A program made the translations under genes and the position numbers. A stretch of DNA of 13,429 nucleotides from contig JACQWU010000212.1 in the NCBI GenBank assembly GCA_016209155.1, forward strand, positions 3,359 through 16,787, read 5' to 3'. The notes below the pieces were generated by a model, which worked only from the letters and a program-made list of their open reading frames with translations, was not told the DNA's origin and made no database searches. Source of the DNA: Candidatus Desantisiibacteriota bacterium. Lineage in GTDB: Bacteria > JACRDZ01. Numbering within the stretch: the stretch's first letter is position 1; every line of letters begins with the position of its first letter. Shown here piece by piece: positions 7,335-13,429 of this stretch.

Positions 7335-8015
7335 ATGAACGAAAATATTTTTAATGTTAAAAGGTCTTTATTAATTATTTTAATTTTTTTTATAAATCTG
7401 ACAGCAATTAGTATACTTTCCCCGTCAGAGGAGTTAACCTATACATCATTAAAAATAATTAATGTTTTTCATATACTTTATCTCTTAATATTTTTTCACC
7501 TCGTTATATTTAAATGGAAAGGAACATGGAAAGATCTTGGATTTTATACTGAAAATCTGCGTCATGATATAAAATGCGTTTTTTATTTTATTTTCGGGTT
7601 CGGCGGTATTATTCTTTTTATTATGGCGATAAGTTTTATTTTTTTTAAAATAAATATCCTGCCTGAGCTCGTAGATTATAATTTACCTATAAAGGATTAT
7701 AAATACATGATTTTATATTTTTTTACAACCATATTTTCCGCTGTATTAGTTGAGGAGCTTGTTTTCAGGCACATTATATATAGAAGTTTAAGAAACAAAC
7801 TCAATGTTTTTTTATCCATTTTAATAACTTCATTTATTTTTGCATCTTTACACCTTGTCAGCGGGCTTAACCTGATTATCCCAATGACAGGCGGTATCCT
7901 ATTCGCGATTTTATACGAAATGACAGGTAACCTCATAGCCCCTGTTATAATGCATGCCGCCGGAAATCTTGCCCTTACGCTTATTAGCGTGTTTTACAGA
8001 ATAAATACATTATGA
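7335..8015 (+). CDS. CPBP-family intramembrane metalloprotease (Rce1/CAAX-protease-like)
   Basis: This 226-residue polytopic membrane protein has about six hydrophobic segments. It carries the family signature: motif 1 EELVFR with Glu140, Glu141 and Arg145; motif 2 FASLH with Phe169 and His173; and motif 3 HAAGN with His207 and Asn211. These glutamate and histidine residues form the predicted active site within the membrane. Known relatives include CAAX prenyl endopeptidases and bacteriocin-immunity or processing proteases; the substrate here cannot be read from sequence. The only usable start is the ATG at 7335, because an in-frame stop lies at 7326-7328. The GAAGGA site is 14 bases upstream, an unusually long spacing that hints at modest translation. 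It is likely monocistronic, since carB has its own promoter. Confidence 0.9.
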   Translation: MNENIFNVKRSLLIILIFFINLTAISILSPSEELTYTSLKIINVFHILYLLIFFHLVIFKWKGTWKDLGFYTENLRHDIKCVFYFIFGFGGIILFIMAISFIFFKINILPELVDYNLPIKDYKYMILYFFTTIFSAVLVEELVFRHIIYRSLRNKLNVFLSILITSFIFASLHLVSGLNLIIPMTGGILFAILYEMTGNLIAPVIMHAAGNLALTLISVFYRINTL

Positions 8016-8056
8016 AAATTTTGCAATATAATTTCCAATGCAAATAATAAAACTAA

Positions 8057-8085
8057 TTGACAATTTATTTAAGCATTAGTATTAT
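8057..8085 (+). promoter_or_regulatory. carB promoter
   Basis: TTGACA (8057-8062), a 17-base spacer and TATTAT (8080-8085) make a near-consensus housekeeping promoter. The predicted transcript starts near 8092 and has a leader of about 80 bases containing a perfect palindrome. Confidence 0.65.
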
Positions 8086-8114
8086 TTATAGAAATGTTTT
8101 TGAATCTATCATCC

Positions 8115-8145
8115 TGCAGGGAACGGTTTGAAACCGTTCCCTGCA
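8115..8145. repeat. Perfect 31-base palindrome in the carB leader
   Basis: The left arm TGCAGGGAACGGTTT (8115-8129) and right arm AAACCGTTCCCTGCA (8131-8145) are exact reverse complements around G8130, which would give a 15-pair hairpin in RNA or a cruciform in DNA. It ends 28 bases before the carB ATG and 16 before its SD (AGGAG, 8162-8166). The only T-run (8157-8161) begins about 12 bases after the stem, so it is not a standard terminator. Confidence 0.85.
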
Positions 8146-8173
8146 ATATAATTATATTTTTAGGAGCTAATTT

Positions 8174-11100
8174 ATGCCCAGGCGACAGGATTTAAAGAAA
8201 ATACTTATAATAGGCTCAGGCCCTATTGTTATCGGACAGGCGTGTGAATTTGATTATTCTGGGACACAGGCATGTAAAGCTTTAAAAGAAGAAGGATATG
8301 AAATAATTCTTATCAATAGTAATCCGGCAACAATAATGACGGATCCTGAAATGGCAAACCGGACATATATTGAACCAATCACAAAAGATATCATAGAAAA
8401 AATTATCGAACGTGAACGACCTGATGCAATACTACCGACTATCGGCGGGCAGACAGCTTTGAATGTCACAGTTGAACTTGCTGATGCGGGTGTACTGGAA
8501 AAATATAATGTGGAAATGATAGGCGCAAAAATCGGAGCAATAAAAAAAGCTGAAGACCGTAAACTATTCAAAAAAGCAATGGAAAATATCGGAGTAGATT
8601 TACCGGAAAGCGATTTTGCTTATAATATAGAAGATGCTTATTCGATAGTAAAAAAAATAGGTTATCCGGCTATTATACGTCCGTCTTTTACTCTTGGTGG
8701 AACAGGCGGAGGAATAGCATATAATATTCACGAGCTTGAAGAAATTGTTTCACGGGGAATCGAGTATTCACCGATTGGGGAAGTCCTTGTTGAAGAATCC
8801 GTTATAGGCTGGAAAGAATTTGAACTTGAAGTAATGAGAGACCTTAACGATAATGTTGTAATAATTTGTTCAATCGAGAATTTTGATCCTATGGGTGTTC
8901 ATACGGGTGACAGCATTACAGTGGCTCCAGCTCAGACTCTTACCGATAAAGAATATCAAATAATGAGAGATGCGGCAATAAAAATTATACGCGAAATAGG
9001 AGTTGATACCGGAGGATCAAACATACAATTTGCCTTAAATCCACGTGATGGACGCATGGTGATAATAGAGATGAATCCGCGCGTATCACGAAGTTCCGCT
9101 CTTGCTTCAAAAGCCACAGGATTTCCAATCGCCAAAATTGCCGCAAAACTTGCTGTCGGATATACACTTAATGAGATACCAAATGATATTACAAGAGAGA
9201 CCCTCGCTTCATTTGAGCCTACAATTGATTATTGTGTTGTAAAAATTCCGCGCTGGGCATTTGAAAAATTTCCTGAAGCGGATGATATACTCGGAACACA
9301 AATGAAATCTGTGGGCGAAACCATGGCAATCGGCAGAACCTTTAAAGAAGCGCTGCAAAAAGGATTACGCTCCCTGGAAATAGGGAGACACGGTCTTGGC
9401 GCAGACGGTAAAGATAAAGTCACATCAAGTAATCTGCCGCCGATAGACAAAATAGAGCAAAAATTAAAAGTTCCAAACTGGGAAAGAATTTTTTATATCC
9501 GGTATGCCATGAAATATTATAATATGAAAATAGAAGAAATATATAAACTTACCTGGATTGATCCATGGTTTTTATATAATATTATGGAAATTATTGAAGT
9601 TGAAAATCTTCTGGAGAAGTCCTCTGCTAAAACTATATCGGAAGACCTTTTAAGAAAAGCCAAAGAATATGGTTTCTCTGATAATCAACTTGCATATTTA
9701 CTTCGTACACAATCTAAAGAAATTAATTTTTTAAGAGTCTCACATAACATTAAACCTGTTTTTAAAACCGTTGACACATGTGCCGCGGAATTTGAAGCAT
9801 ATACTCCGTATTATTATTCCACTTATGATAAAGAAAATGAAGCATTTAAAAGTGATAAGAAAAAAATAATAATTTTAGGGAGCGGCCCAAACCGGATAGG
9901 GCAGGGGATAGAATTTGATTACTGTTGTGTTCATGCCTGTTTTGCTTTGGCAGAGGATGGATACGAAACCATAATGATAAACAGTAATCCTGAAACAGTA
10001 AGCACGGATTATGATACCTCAACACGTCTTTATTTCGAACCTCTGACTTTTGAAGATGTAATGAATATCATTGAACATGAAGAACCTGACGGAGTAATAG
10101 TCCAGTTTGGCGGCCAGACACCTTTGAAATTAGCTATTCCTCTTGAACGTGCAGGGGTTAATATTATTGGTACATCGCCGGACAGCATTGATCTTGCAGA
10201 AGACAGAGGAAGATTCAGCCAAATACTTGATGAATTAAAAATCCCTCAGCCTCCAAACGGTGTTGCATTTTCTTTTGACGAAGCAAGAAGCGAAGCGAAA
10301 AAGCTTGAGTACCCTATACTTGTAAGACCTTCTTATGTTTTAGGCGGCAGGGCAATGAAAATAGTTTATGATGAAGATGTATTAAAAGATTATATGCTTA
10401 CAAAAGCGGAAATTTCACCTGAGCATCCTATTCTGATAGACAAATTTTTGGAAGAAGCGACAGAAGTTGATGTTGACGCAGTTTGTGACGGTACGGATGT
10501 TGTTATATGCGGGATAATGGAACATATTGAAGAGGCAGGAATTCATTCAGGTGACAGTGCCTGTGTAATGCCTCCTTTCAGTCTTGCTCCAGAAATAATT
10601 AAAACAATTCGTGAATATACCAATAAGCTTGCATATGCTATTAAAGTAAAAGGGCTGATGAACATCCAGTATGCAGTAAAAAAAGATATTGTTTATGTAC
10701 TTGAAGTTAATCCCAGAGCATCACGAACAGTTCCGTTTGTAAGCAAAACAACCGGTATCCCGTGGGCAAAAATAGCCTCCAGAGTTATGTGCGGCAAAAC
10801 ATTAAAAGAAATGCGGATACCAAAAGAAGTGGAATTACCTTATATCTCCGTAAAAGAAGTTGTATTCCCGTTTATTAAATTTCCCGGGGTTGACACATTA
10901 CTCGGTCCTGAGATGAAATCGACAGGTGAAGTAATGGGCATAGATTCTTCTTTTGGCAGAAGCTTTGCAAAATCTCAGATAAGCGCGGGACAGATTTTAC
11001 CTAAAAAAGGAACGGTATTTATAAGTGTTAATGACAGAGATAAACATTCAATCATTTCTCTTGCAAAAAAACTAACCGGTCTGGGATTTGAAATAATAGC

Positions 11101-11419
11101 CACAAAAGGAACAGCGCAAGTGCTTAATGAACATGGCATAAAAGTTATTCCGGTATTAAAAGTAGTGGAAGGCAGACCCAACATTGTTGATAAAATAAAA
11201 AACGGAGAAGTTCATCTTATAATCAATACCCCTTTCGGGAAAAAATCTCATCACGATTCATATTCAATCCGCAGAAACGCGCTTATCCATTCCATTCCGA
11301 TAATAACCACAATCTCAGGCGCATCAGCCGCTATAAGCGGAATAGAATCTCTGATAAATGAAAAAATTACCGTTAAATCAATACAGGAGTTTCATAAGGA
11401 AATAAAAATAATATTATAA
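8174..11419 (+). CDS. carB: Carbamoyl-phosphate synthase, large subunit
   Basis: With the glutaminase subunit CarA it makes carbamoyl phosphate from bicarbonate, glutamine-derived ammonia and two ATP, feeding pyrimidine and arginine synthesis in the cytoplasm. The 1081-residue length is typical. Two homologous ATP-grasp halves are visible. The carboxyphosphate half (about 1-400) starts with [20 protein letters not shown]. The carbamoyl-phosphate half starts near residue 562 with [19 protein letters not shown], after the oligomerisation region. Metal and nucleotide motifs [17 protein letters not shown] and [17 protein letters not shown] are intact. The C-terminal MGS-like regulatory domain (about 943-1081) keeps ATKGTA at 976-981 and the INTPFG and SIRRNAL segments, so UMP or ornithine control is plausible. 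AGGAG lies 7 bases before the ATG. carA is not adjacent or elsewhere in the window. No frameshift or missing motif was noticed. Confidence 0.98.
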   Translation: MPRRQDLKKILIIGSGPIVIGQACEFDYSGTQACKALKEEGYEIILINSNPATIMTDPEMANRTYIEPITKDIIEKIIERERPDAILPTIGGQTALNVTVELADAGVLEKYNVEMIGAKIGAIKKAEDRKLFKKAMENIGVDLPESDFAYNIEDAYSIVKKIGYPAIIRPSFTLGGTGGGIAYNIHELEEIVSRGIEYSPIGEVLVEESVIGWKEFELEVMRDLNDNVVIICSIENFDPMGVHTGDSITVAPAQTLTDKEYQIMRDAAIKIIREIGVDTGGSNIQFALNPRDGRMVIIEMNPRVSRSSALASKATGFPIAKIAAKLAVGYTLNEIPNDITRETLASFEPTIDYCVVKIPRWAFEKFPEADDILGTQMKSVGETMAIGRTFKEALQKGLRSLEIGRHGLGADGKDKVTSSNLPPIDKIEQKLKVPNWERIFYIRYAMKYYNMKIEEIYKLTWIDPWFLYNIMEIIEVENLLEKSSAKTISEDLLRKAKEYGFSDNQLAYLLRTQSKEINFLRVSHNIKPVFKTVDTCAAEFEAYTPYYYSTYDKENEAFKSDKKKIIILGSGPNRIGQGIEFDYCCVHACFALAEDGYETIMINSNPETVSTDYDTSTRLYFEPLTFEDVMNIIEHEEPDGVIVQFGGQTPLKLAIPLERAGVNIIGTSPDSIDLAEDRGRFSQILDELKIPQPPNGVAFSFDEARSEAKKLEYPILVRPSYVLGGRAMKIVYDEDVLKDYMLTKAEISPEHPILIDKFLEEATEVDVDAVCDGTDVVICGIMEHIEEAGIHSGDSACVMPPFSLAPEIIKTIREYTNKLAYAIKVKGLMNIQYAVKKDIVYVLEVNPRASRTVPFVSKTTGIPWAKIASRVMCGKTLKEMRIPKEVELPYISVKEVVFPFIKFPGVDTLLGPEMKSTGEVMGIDSSFGRSFAKSQISAGQILPKKGTVFISVNDRDKHSIISLAKKLTGLGFEIIATKGTAQVLNEHGIKVIPVLKVVEGRPNIVDKIKNGEVHLIINTPFGKKSHHDSYSIRRNALIHSIPIITTISGASAAISGIESLINEKITVKSIQEFHKEIKIIL

Positions 11420-11420
11420 G

Positions 11421-11536
11421 TTCAGGTGAATAGACTGAAGGTGGAAGGCTGTTAGTACAGATTTTTGTAAATTTTTTGTAGGGCAAGGCTTTAGCCTTGC
11501 TTATTATTGCTAACATACTTCAACCTTCAGCCTGAA
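11421..11536. repeat. Nested inverted-repeat element between carB and ubiX
   Basis: Imperfect outer arms (11421-11455 and 11510-11536) pair through TTCAGG/CCTGAA, CTGAAGGT/ACCTTCAG, GAAG/CTTC and TGTTAG/CTAACA, interrupted by an 8-base insertion in the left arm and small mismatches. Inside lies a second perfect hairpin, GCAAGGCT (11483-11490) and AGCCTTGC (11493-11500), preceded by a near direct repeat of ATTTTTGTA (11461 and 11471). The element begins two bases after the carB stop and has no coding capacity. It resembles a small non-autonomous or palindromic repeat insertion and may also act in carB 3'-end formation. Confidence 0.65.
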
Positions 11537-11561
11537 TATCTAAATAGAAAGGTAATCGCTT

Positions 11562-12155
11562 ATGTATAATAATAAACCCATCGGTTTTGCAATAACCGGT
11601 GCAAGCGGTATAATTTACGGATTACGCACAATAGAAGAAATTTTAAAATCCGGATATGATATTTACCTTACAGTTTCAGACACCGGCAAAATTGTGCTTA
11701 AGCAGGAATTAAATATTGATATAACCGATAATCCTTCAACATTTTTTAAAAATTATTTTAAAAGCAATAATATTTCTTATTATTCACCCGATGATTTTTT
11801 TTCCCCACTTGCCAGCGGCTCATCACATATTGAAGCAATGCTTATTATCCCGTGCAGTATGAAGACAGTCGCCGCCATTGCATCCGGAAACACTCAAAAT
11901 TTAATCGAACGCGCAAGCGATGTGTCTTTAAAAGAAGGCCGTAAACTGATTTTAGTCCCGCGTGAAACTCCTTTAAACCAAACCCATCTTGCCAATCTTC
12001 TAAAACTCGCTCAGATGGGTGTACATATAGTCCCTGCAATGCCCGGATTTTATAACCATCCACAGAAAATAGAAGATCTTGTAAATTTTATAGTTGCAAG
12101 AATTCTAAATCTCCTTAAAATTGAACATAATCTTGTTATCCCCTGGGGCAAATAA
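11562..12155 (+). CDS. ubiX: UbiX-family flavin prenyltransferase
   Basis: The family transfers a dimethylallyl group to FMN, making prenylated FMN, the cofactor of UbiD-type (de)carboxylases used in quinone synthesis or aromatic breakdown. The 197-residue length is normal. Visible motifs are the flavin-binding ITGASG near the start (GASG 13-16), SDTG at 39-42, PCSMKTVAAIASG at 97-109, LVPRETPL at 131-138 and VPAMPGFY at 157-164, so FMN and substrate sites look intact. GAAAGG lies about 9 bases before the ATG. The gene follows carB on the same strand but is separated by the nested repeat; no UbiD gene is in the window. A Pad1-like or phosphopantothenoylcysteine decarboxylase-like flavoprotein is the alternative, but the PRETPL motif favours UbiX. 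Confidence 0.93.
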   Translation: MYNNKPIGFAITGASGIIYGLRTIEEILKSGYDIYLTVSDTGKIVLKQELNIDITDNPSTFFKNYFKSNNISYYSPDDFFSPLASGSSHIEAMLIIPCSMKTVAAIASGNTQNLIERASDVSLKEGRKLILVPRETPLNQTHLANLLKLAQMGVHIVPAMPGFYNHPQKIEDLVNFIVARILNLLKIEHNLVIPWGK

Positions 12156-12185
12156 CATTAAAAATCAGACCCTATATTTTTAATG
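12156..12185 (+). repeat. AT-rich inverted repeat just after ubiX
   Basis: CATTAAAAAT (12156-12165) and ATTTTTAATG (12176-12185) are exact reverse complements around a 10-base spacer and begin immediately after the ubiX stop. The stem is nearly all A-T, so it would be a weak terminator at best. Confidence 0.45.
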
Positions 12186-12209
12186 AACAAGTCGGAATAA
12201 TAGGTAGTA

Positions 12210-12225
12210 GCTGACTCCTGTCAGC
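12210..12225. repeat. Short perfect hairpin GCTGAC-TCCT-GTCAGC
   Basis: A six-pair stem with a four-base loop lies in the 155-base spacer between ubiX and the convergent lipoprotein gene. No T-run follows. The rest of that spacer shows only a small ATGAAA/TTTCAT repeat (12271-12286) and no gene. Confidence 0.4.
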
Positions 12226-12310
12226 GATAATTTTCAATCAATATAATCCGGTTGTCCCGTTAGGTGAATAATGAAAAGTATTTCATCAAGGATTAAAAAT
12301 CACGAGAAAG

Positions 12311-12751
12311 TTATTTTTTAATATATTTGAAAAATTTTGAATCCCCAATAATTTTATTATTTTCTAAATCTAAAGCTATTGATGTCCCTGTACAAAAATC
12401 AGCATCTTTAGGAGTTAACGCAACCCGGTTATTAATGTTATTAATATAGCTATGTAGAGATTCATCTATATCTACAGGTAGAAATGCCCTCTTTGTTTGT
12501 TCTTCCCAAATTGAACCATCATAGAATCTTTTTGGAAAACTTATACCTTTTGTTGAGAACCAATTTATTAATTTCTCATGTGAGTCCTCTGTTAACGGGA
12601 CATTAAAATGTTTATCAGGAGTTTCTATTACATATTTTACTTTTGGATCTATTCTCTTATTATTGTTGGAGTTTTCTTTGCTCTTATAATTGCAGGAAGT
12701 GAATAATATATCAATAAAAATTATGATAAGAATAAAATGCAGGTATTTCAT
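12311..12751 (-). CDS. Hypothetical lipoprotein of unknown family
   Basis: This 146-residue protein has a hydrophobic signal segment ending in LFTSC, so lipidation at Cys20 is likely although Phe at -3 is not the classic lipobox residue. An Asn/Lys-rich linker (about 21-35) precedes a small polar domain. I recognise no family. Notable stretches are YVIETPDKHFNVPL, INWFSTKGISFPKRFYDG, the acidic PVDIDESLHSY and DADFCTGTSIALDLENNKIIG; the latter carries the only other cysteine (about 119). GAGGG lies 6-7 bases before the ATG. It has its own strong promoter with a palindrome at the predicted transcription start and is convergent with ubiX. It looks like a real, singly transcribed gene; function unknown. 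Confidence 0.72.
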   Translation of the reverse strand: MKYLHFILIIIFIDILFTSCNYKSKENSNNNKRIDPKVKYVIETPDKHFNVPLTEDSHEKLINWFSTKGISFPKRFYDGSIWEEQTKRAFLPVDIDESLHSYINNINNRVALTPKDADFCTGTSIALDLENNKIIGDSKFFKYIKK

Positions 12752-12781
12752 TTAATCCCTCGTTTAAAAGGAACATATTAT

Positions 12782-12798
12782 TTTGAAAATTTTTCAAA
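12782..12798. promoter_or_regulatory. Operator-like 17-base palindrome at the lipoprotein transcription start
   Basis: TTTGAAAA (12782-12789) and TTTTCAAA (12791-12798) are exact reverse complements around T12790. The repeat abuts the -10 box and covers the predicted start of the minus-strand lipoprotein transcript, a position where a dimeric repressor could bind. A chance palindrome in AT-rich DNA is possible. Confidence 0.4.
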
Positions 12799-12826
12799 TA
12801 ATATCAAAAAAATCTGATTTTGTCAA
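12798..12826 (-). promoter_or_regulatory. Promoter of the hypothetical lipoprotein gene
   Basis: On the minus strand, perfect TTGACA (12826-12821) is followed after 17 bases by TATTAT (12803-12798), about 46 bases before the ATG at 12751. Spacing and both hexamers are close to ideal. Confidence 0.7.
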
Positions 12827-12874
12827 AAAATAAAAGTCAAAAAAATAGAAAAATCTAAAAAGTATAAAAATTTT

Positions 12875-12904
12875 TTGACAACCATATTTCTTTATGATTA
12901 AATT
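12875..12904 (+). promoter_or_regulatory. Possible promoter upstream of the DUF362 remnant
   Basis: Perfect TTGACA (12875-12880) is followed 18 bases later by TAAATT (12899-12904), a moderate -10. A 14-base perfect palindrome, GATTAAATTTAATC (12896-12909), covers the -10. Together with the lipoprotein promoter it would make this a divergent regulatory region. Confidence 0.35.
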
Positions 12905-12952
12905 TAATCAAACTATTCCTCGATCTTCTCCACTGGCAAGCAGTTTTGTATT

Positions 12953-13371
12953 ATGGCTAACTGGTGGGAGAGCGATCATACAAATCTTGAAGCGGTAAAA
13001 AAAATGGTTTCCATGGTTATCCGGGTGTGGCATCCATGAATACAGATAAAGAAGCCTGGAACGAAATATTTAGATATAGCAATCGGAATAGGGGAAAAAA
13101 TGATATAGGGTATCAGGCAGGAGAAAAGATTTGCATTAAATTAAATCTAACCACCTGCAATGCCAGGAAGAATCAAGTAAATCCTATAACCTATGAAAAA
13201 AATTCTAATCTGCTTAACAGGATCGATAATTCCCCGTATATAATATTGGCACTGCTAAGGCAGTTGGTAAATATAGCCGGGGTGGCGCAGAATGATATTA
13301 CAATCGGAGATCCCACTGCATTGGTTCCAAATTATTATTGGAACATCTTATATCATGAATATGGTTTTTAA
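12953..13371 (+). pseudogene. Broken DUF362-family gene fragment
   Basis: Two overlapping frames read like consecutive parts of one DUF362-family protein. The first (12953-13039) gives MANWWESDHTNLEAVKKMVS and then MVIRVWHP before TGA. The second (open from 12991, ATG 13036, stop 13369-13371) gives NTDKEAWNEIFRYSNRNRGK, then DIGYQAGEKICIKLNLTT, an NSPYIILALLRQLVN helix and ITIGDPTALVP. The frame change falls between about 13022 and 13036, and the ATG of the second part overlaps the TGA of the first as ATGA. Usual N-terminal and long C-terminal parts of the family are missing, and neither frame has a good ribosome binding site. The frameshift could be a sequencing error, but truncation at both ends argues for a decayed gene. 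DUF362 function is not established. The family call comes from recognising the conserved pattern. Confidence 0.6.
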
Positions 13372-13402
13372 AAAGGGGCGGTTACACTGCCCCTTTTTTT
13401 TT
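13371..13402 (+). terminator. Intrinsic (Rho-independent) terminator
   Basis: GGGGC (13375-13379) pairs with GCCCC (13389-13393) across a 9-base loop. The stem is extended by flanking A's and T's and followed by nine T's (13394-13402). It starts at the stop codon of the DUF362 remnant and is the clearest terminator in the window. The A-run on the left means it could work weakly on the other strand too. Confidence 0.9.
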
Positions 13403-13429
13403 GTTCAACAAATGAAAATGATTATCCAT

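Noticed and set aside
8019-8044. TTTGCA/TGCAAA repeat after the CPBP protease gene as a terminator
   Set aside because: Only six pairs, AT-rich, with a 13-base loop and no T-run; within chance for this composition.
8254-8571. 105-codon minus-strand frame inside carB
   Set aside because: The carB frame here is highly conserved; the antisense frame has low-complexity composition and no ribosome site.
12156-12185. Strong terminator for ubiX
   Set aside because: The inverted repeat is exact but almost entirely A-T, without a GC stem followed by a T-run, so it is listed only as a repeat.
12934-12950. TGGCAAGCAGTTTTGTA as a sigma-54 promoter
   Set aside because: It lacks the invariant GC at the -12 element, so it does not meet the consensus.
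12997-13004. Run of eight A's as a programmed frameshift site in the DUF362 fragment
   Set aside because: The family-like residues KKMVSMVIR continue in the first frame past the A-run, so the frame change lies later, near 13022-13036.
1-13429. CRISPR array, tRNA or rRNA genes
   Set aside because: No regularly spaced repeats and no cloverleaf or rRNA-like conserved stretches were recognised on either strand.

Overview
The window is an AT-rich (about one third G+C by eye) stretch of bacterial chromosome that uses the standard code and good Shine-Dalgarno sites. Two lipoprotein signal peptides, a multiheme c-type cytochrome and an Hsp20-Lon pair point to a bacterium with c-type heme maturation and respiratory or extracellular electron transfer. 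I cannot assign a phylum from sequence alone. An uncultured or anaerobic lineage is plausible, but that is inference.

Layout. The left edge (2-871) is the 3' part of an NHL-repeat beta-propeller gene. It is followed 115 bases later by a large 14-heme cytochrome (987-3635) built as seven doubled-CXXCH modules. These two form the accessory part of the window and probably serve one electron-transfer or surface assembly. The cytochrome runs tail-to-tail into lon, with a single base between the stop codons. lon (3637-6018) and an Hsp20 gene (6029-6436) form a tightly coupled minus-strand proteostasis operon. A 306-base gene-free spacer (6437-6742) holds the putative hsp20 promoter and two palindromes. 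The second palindrome supplies the stop codon of a DUF2846-like lipoprotein gene (6743-7192, minus). Divergent to it is a CPBP-family intramembrane protease (7335-8015).

The right half holds carB (8174-11419, pyrimidine and arginine synthesis, with no carA in the window). It has a near-consensus promoter and a perfect 31-base palindrome in its leader. A nested inverted-repeat element follows (11421-11536), then a UbiX-type flavin prenyltransferase (11562-12155). Next are an unrecognised lipoprotein on the minus strand (12311-12751) with a textbook promoter and an operator-like palindrome, and a broken DUF362-family remnant (12953-13371) ending in a strong intrinsic terminator.

Most genes are ordinary housekeeping functions. 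The parts that deserve a second look are the modular 14-heme cytochrome with its NHL neighbour, the family of intergenic palindromes, the frameshifted DUF362 fragment that keeps its terminator, and the orphan lipoprotein with its own palindromic control site. I see no CRISPR array, tRNA, rRNA, phage, toxin-antitoxin or defence system.
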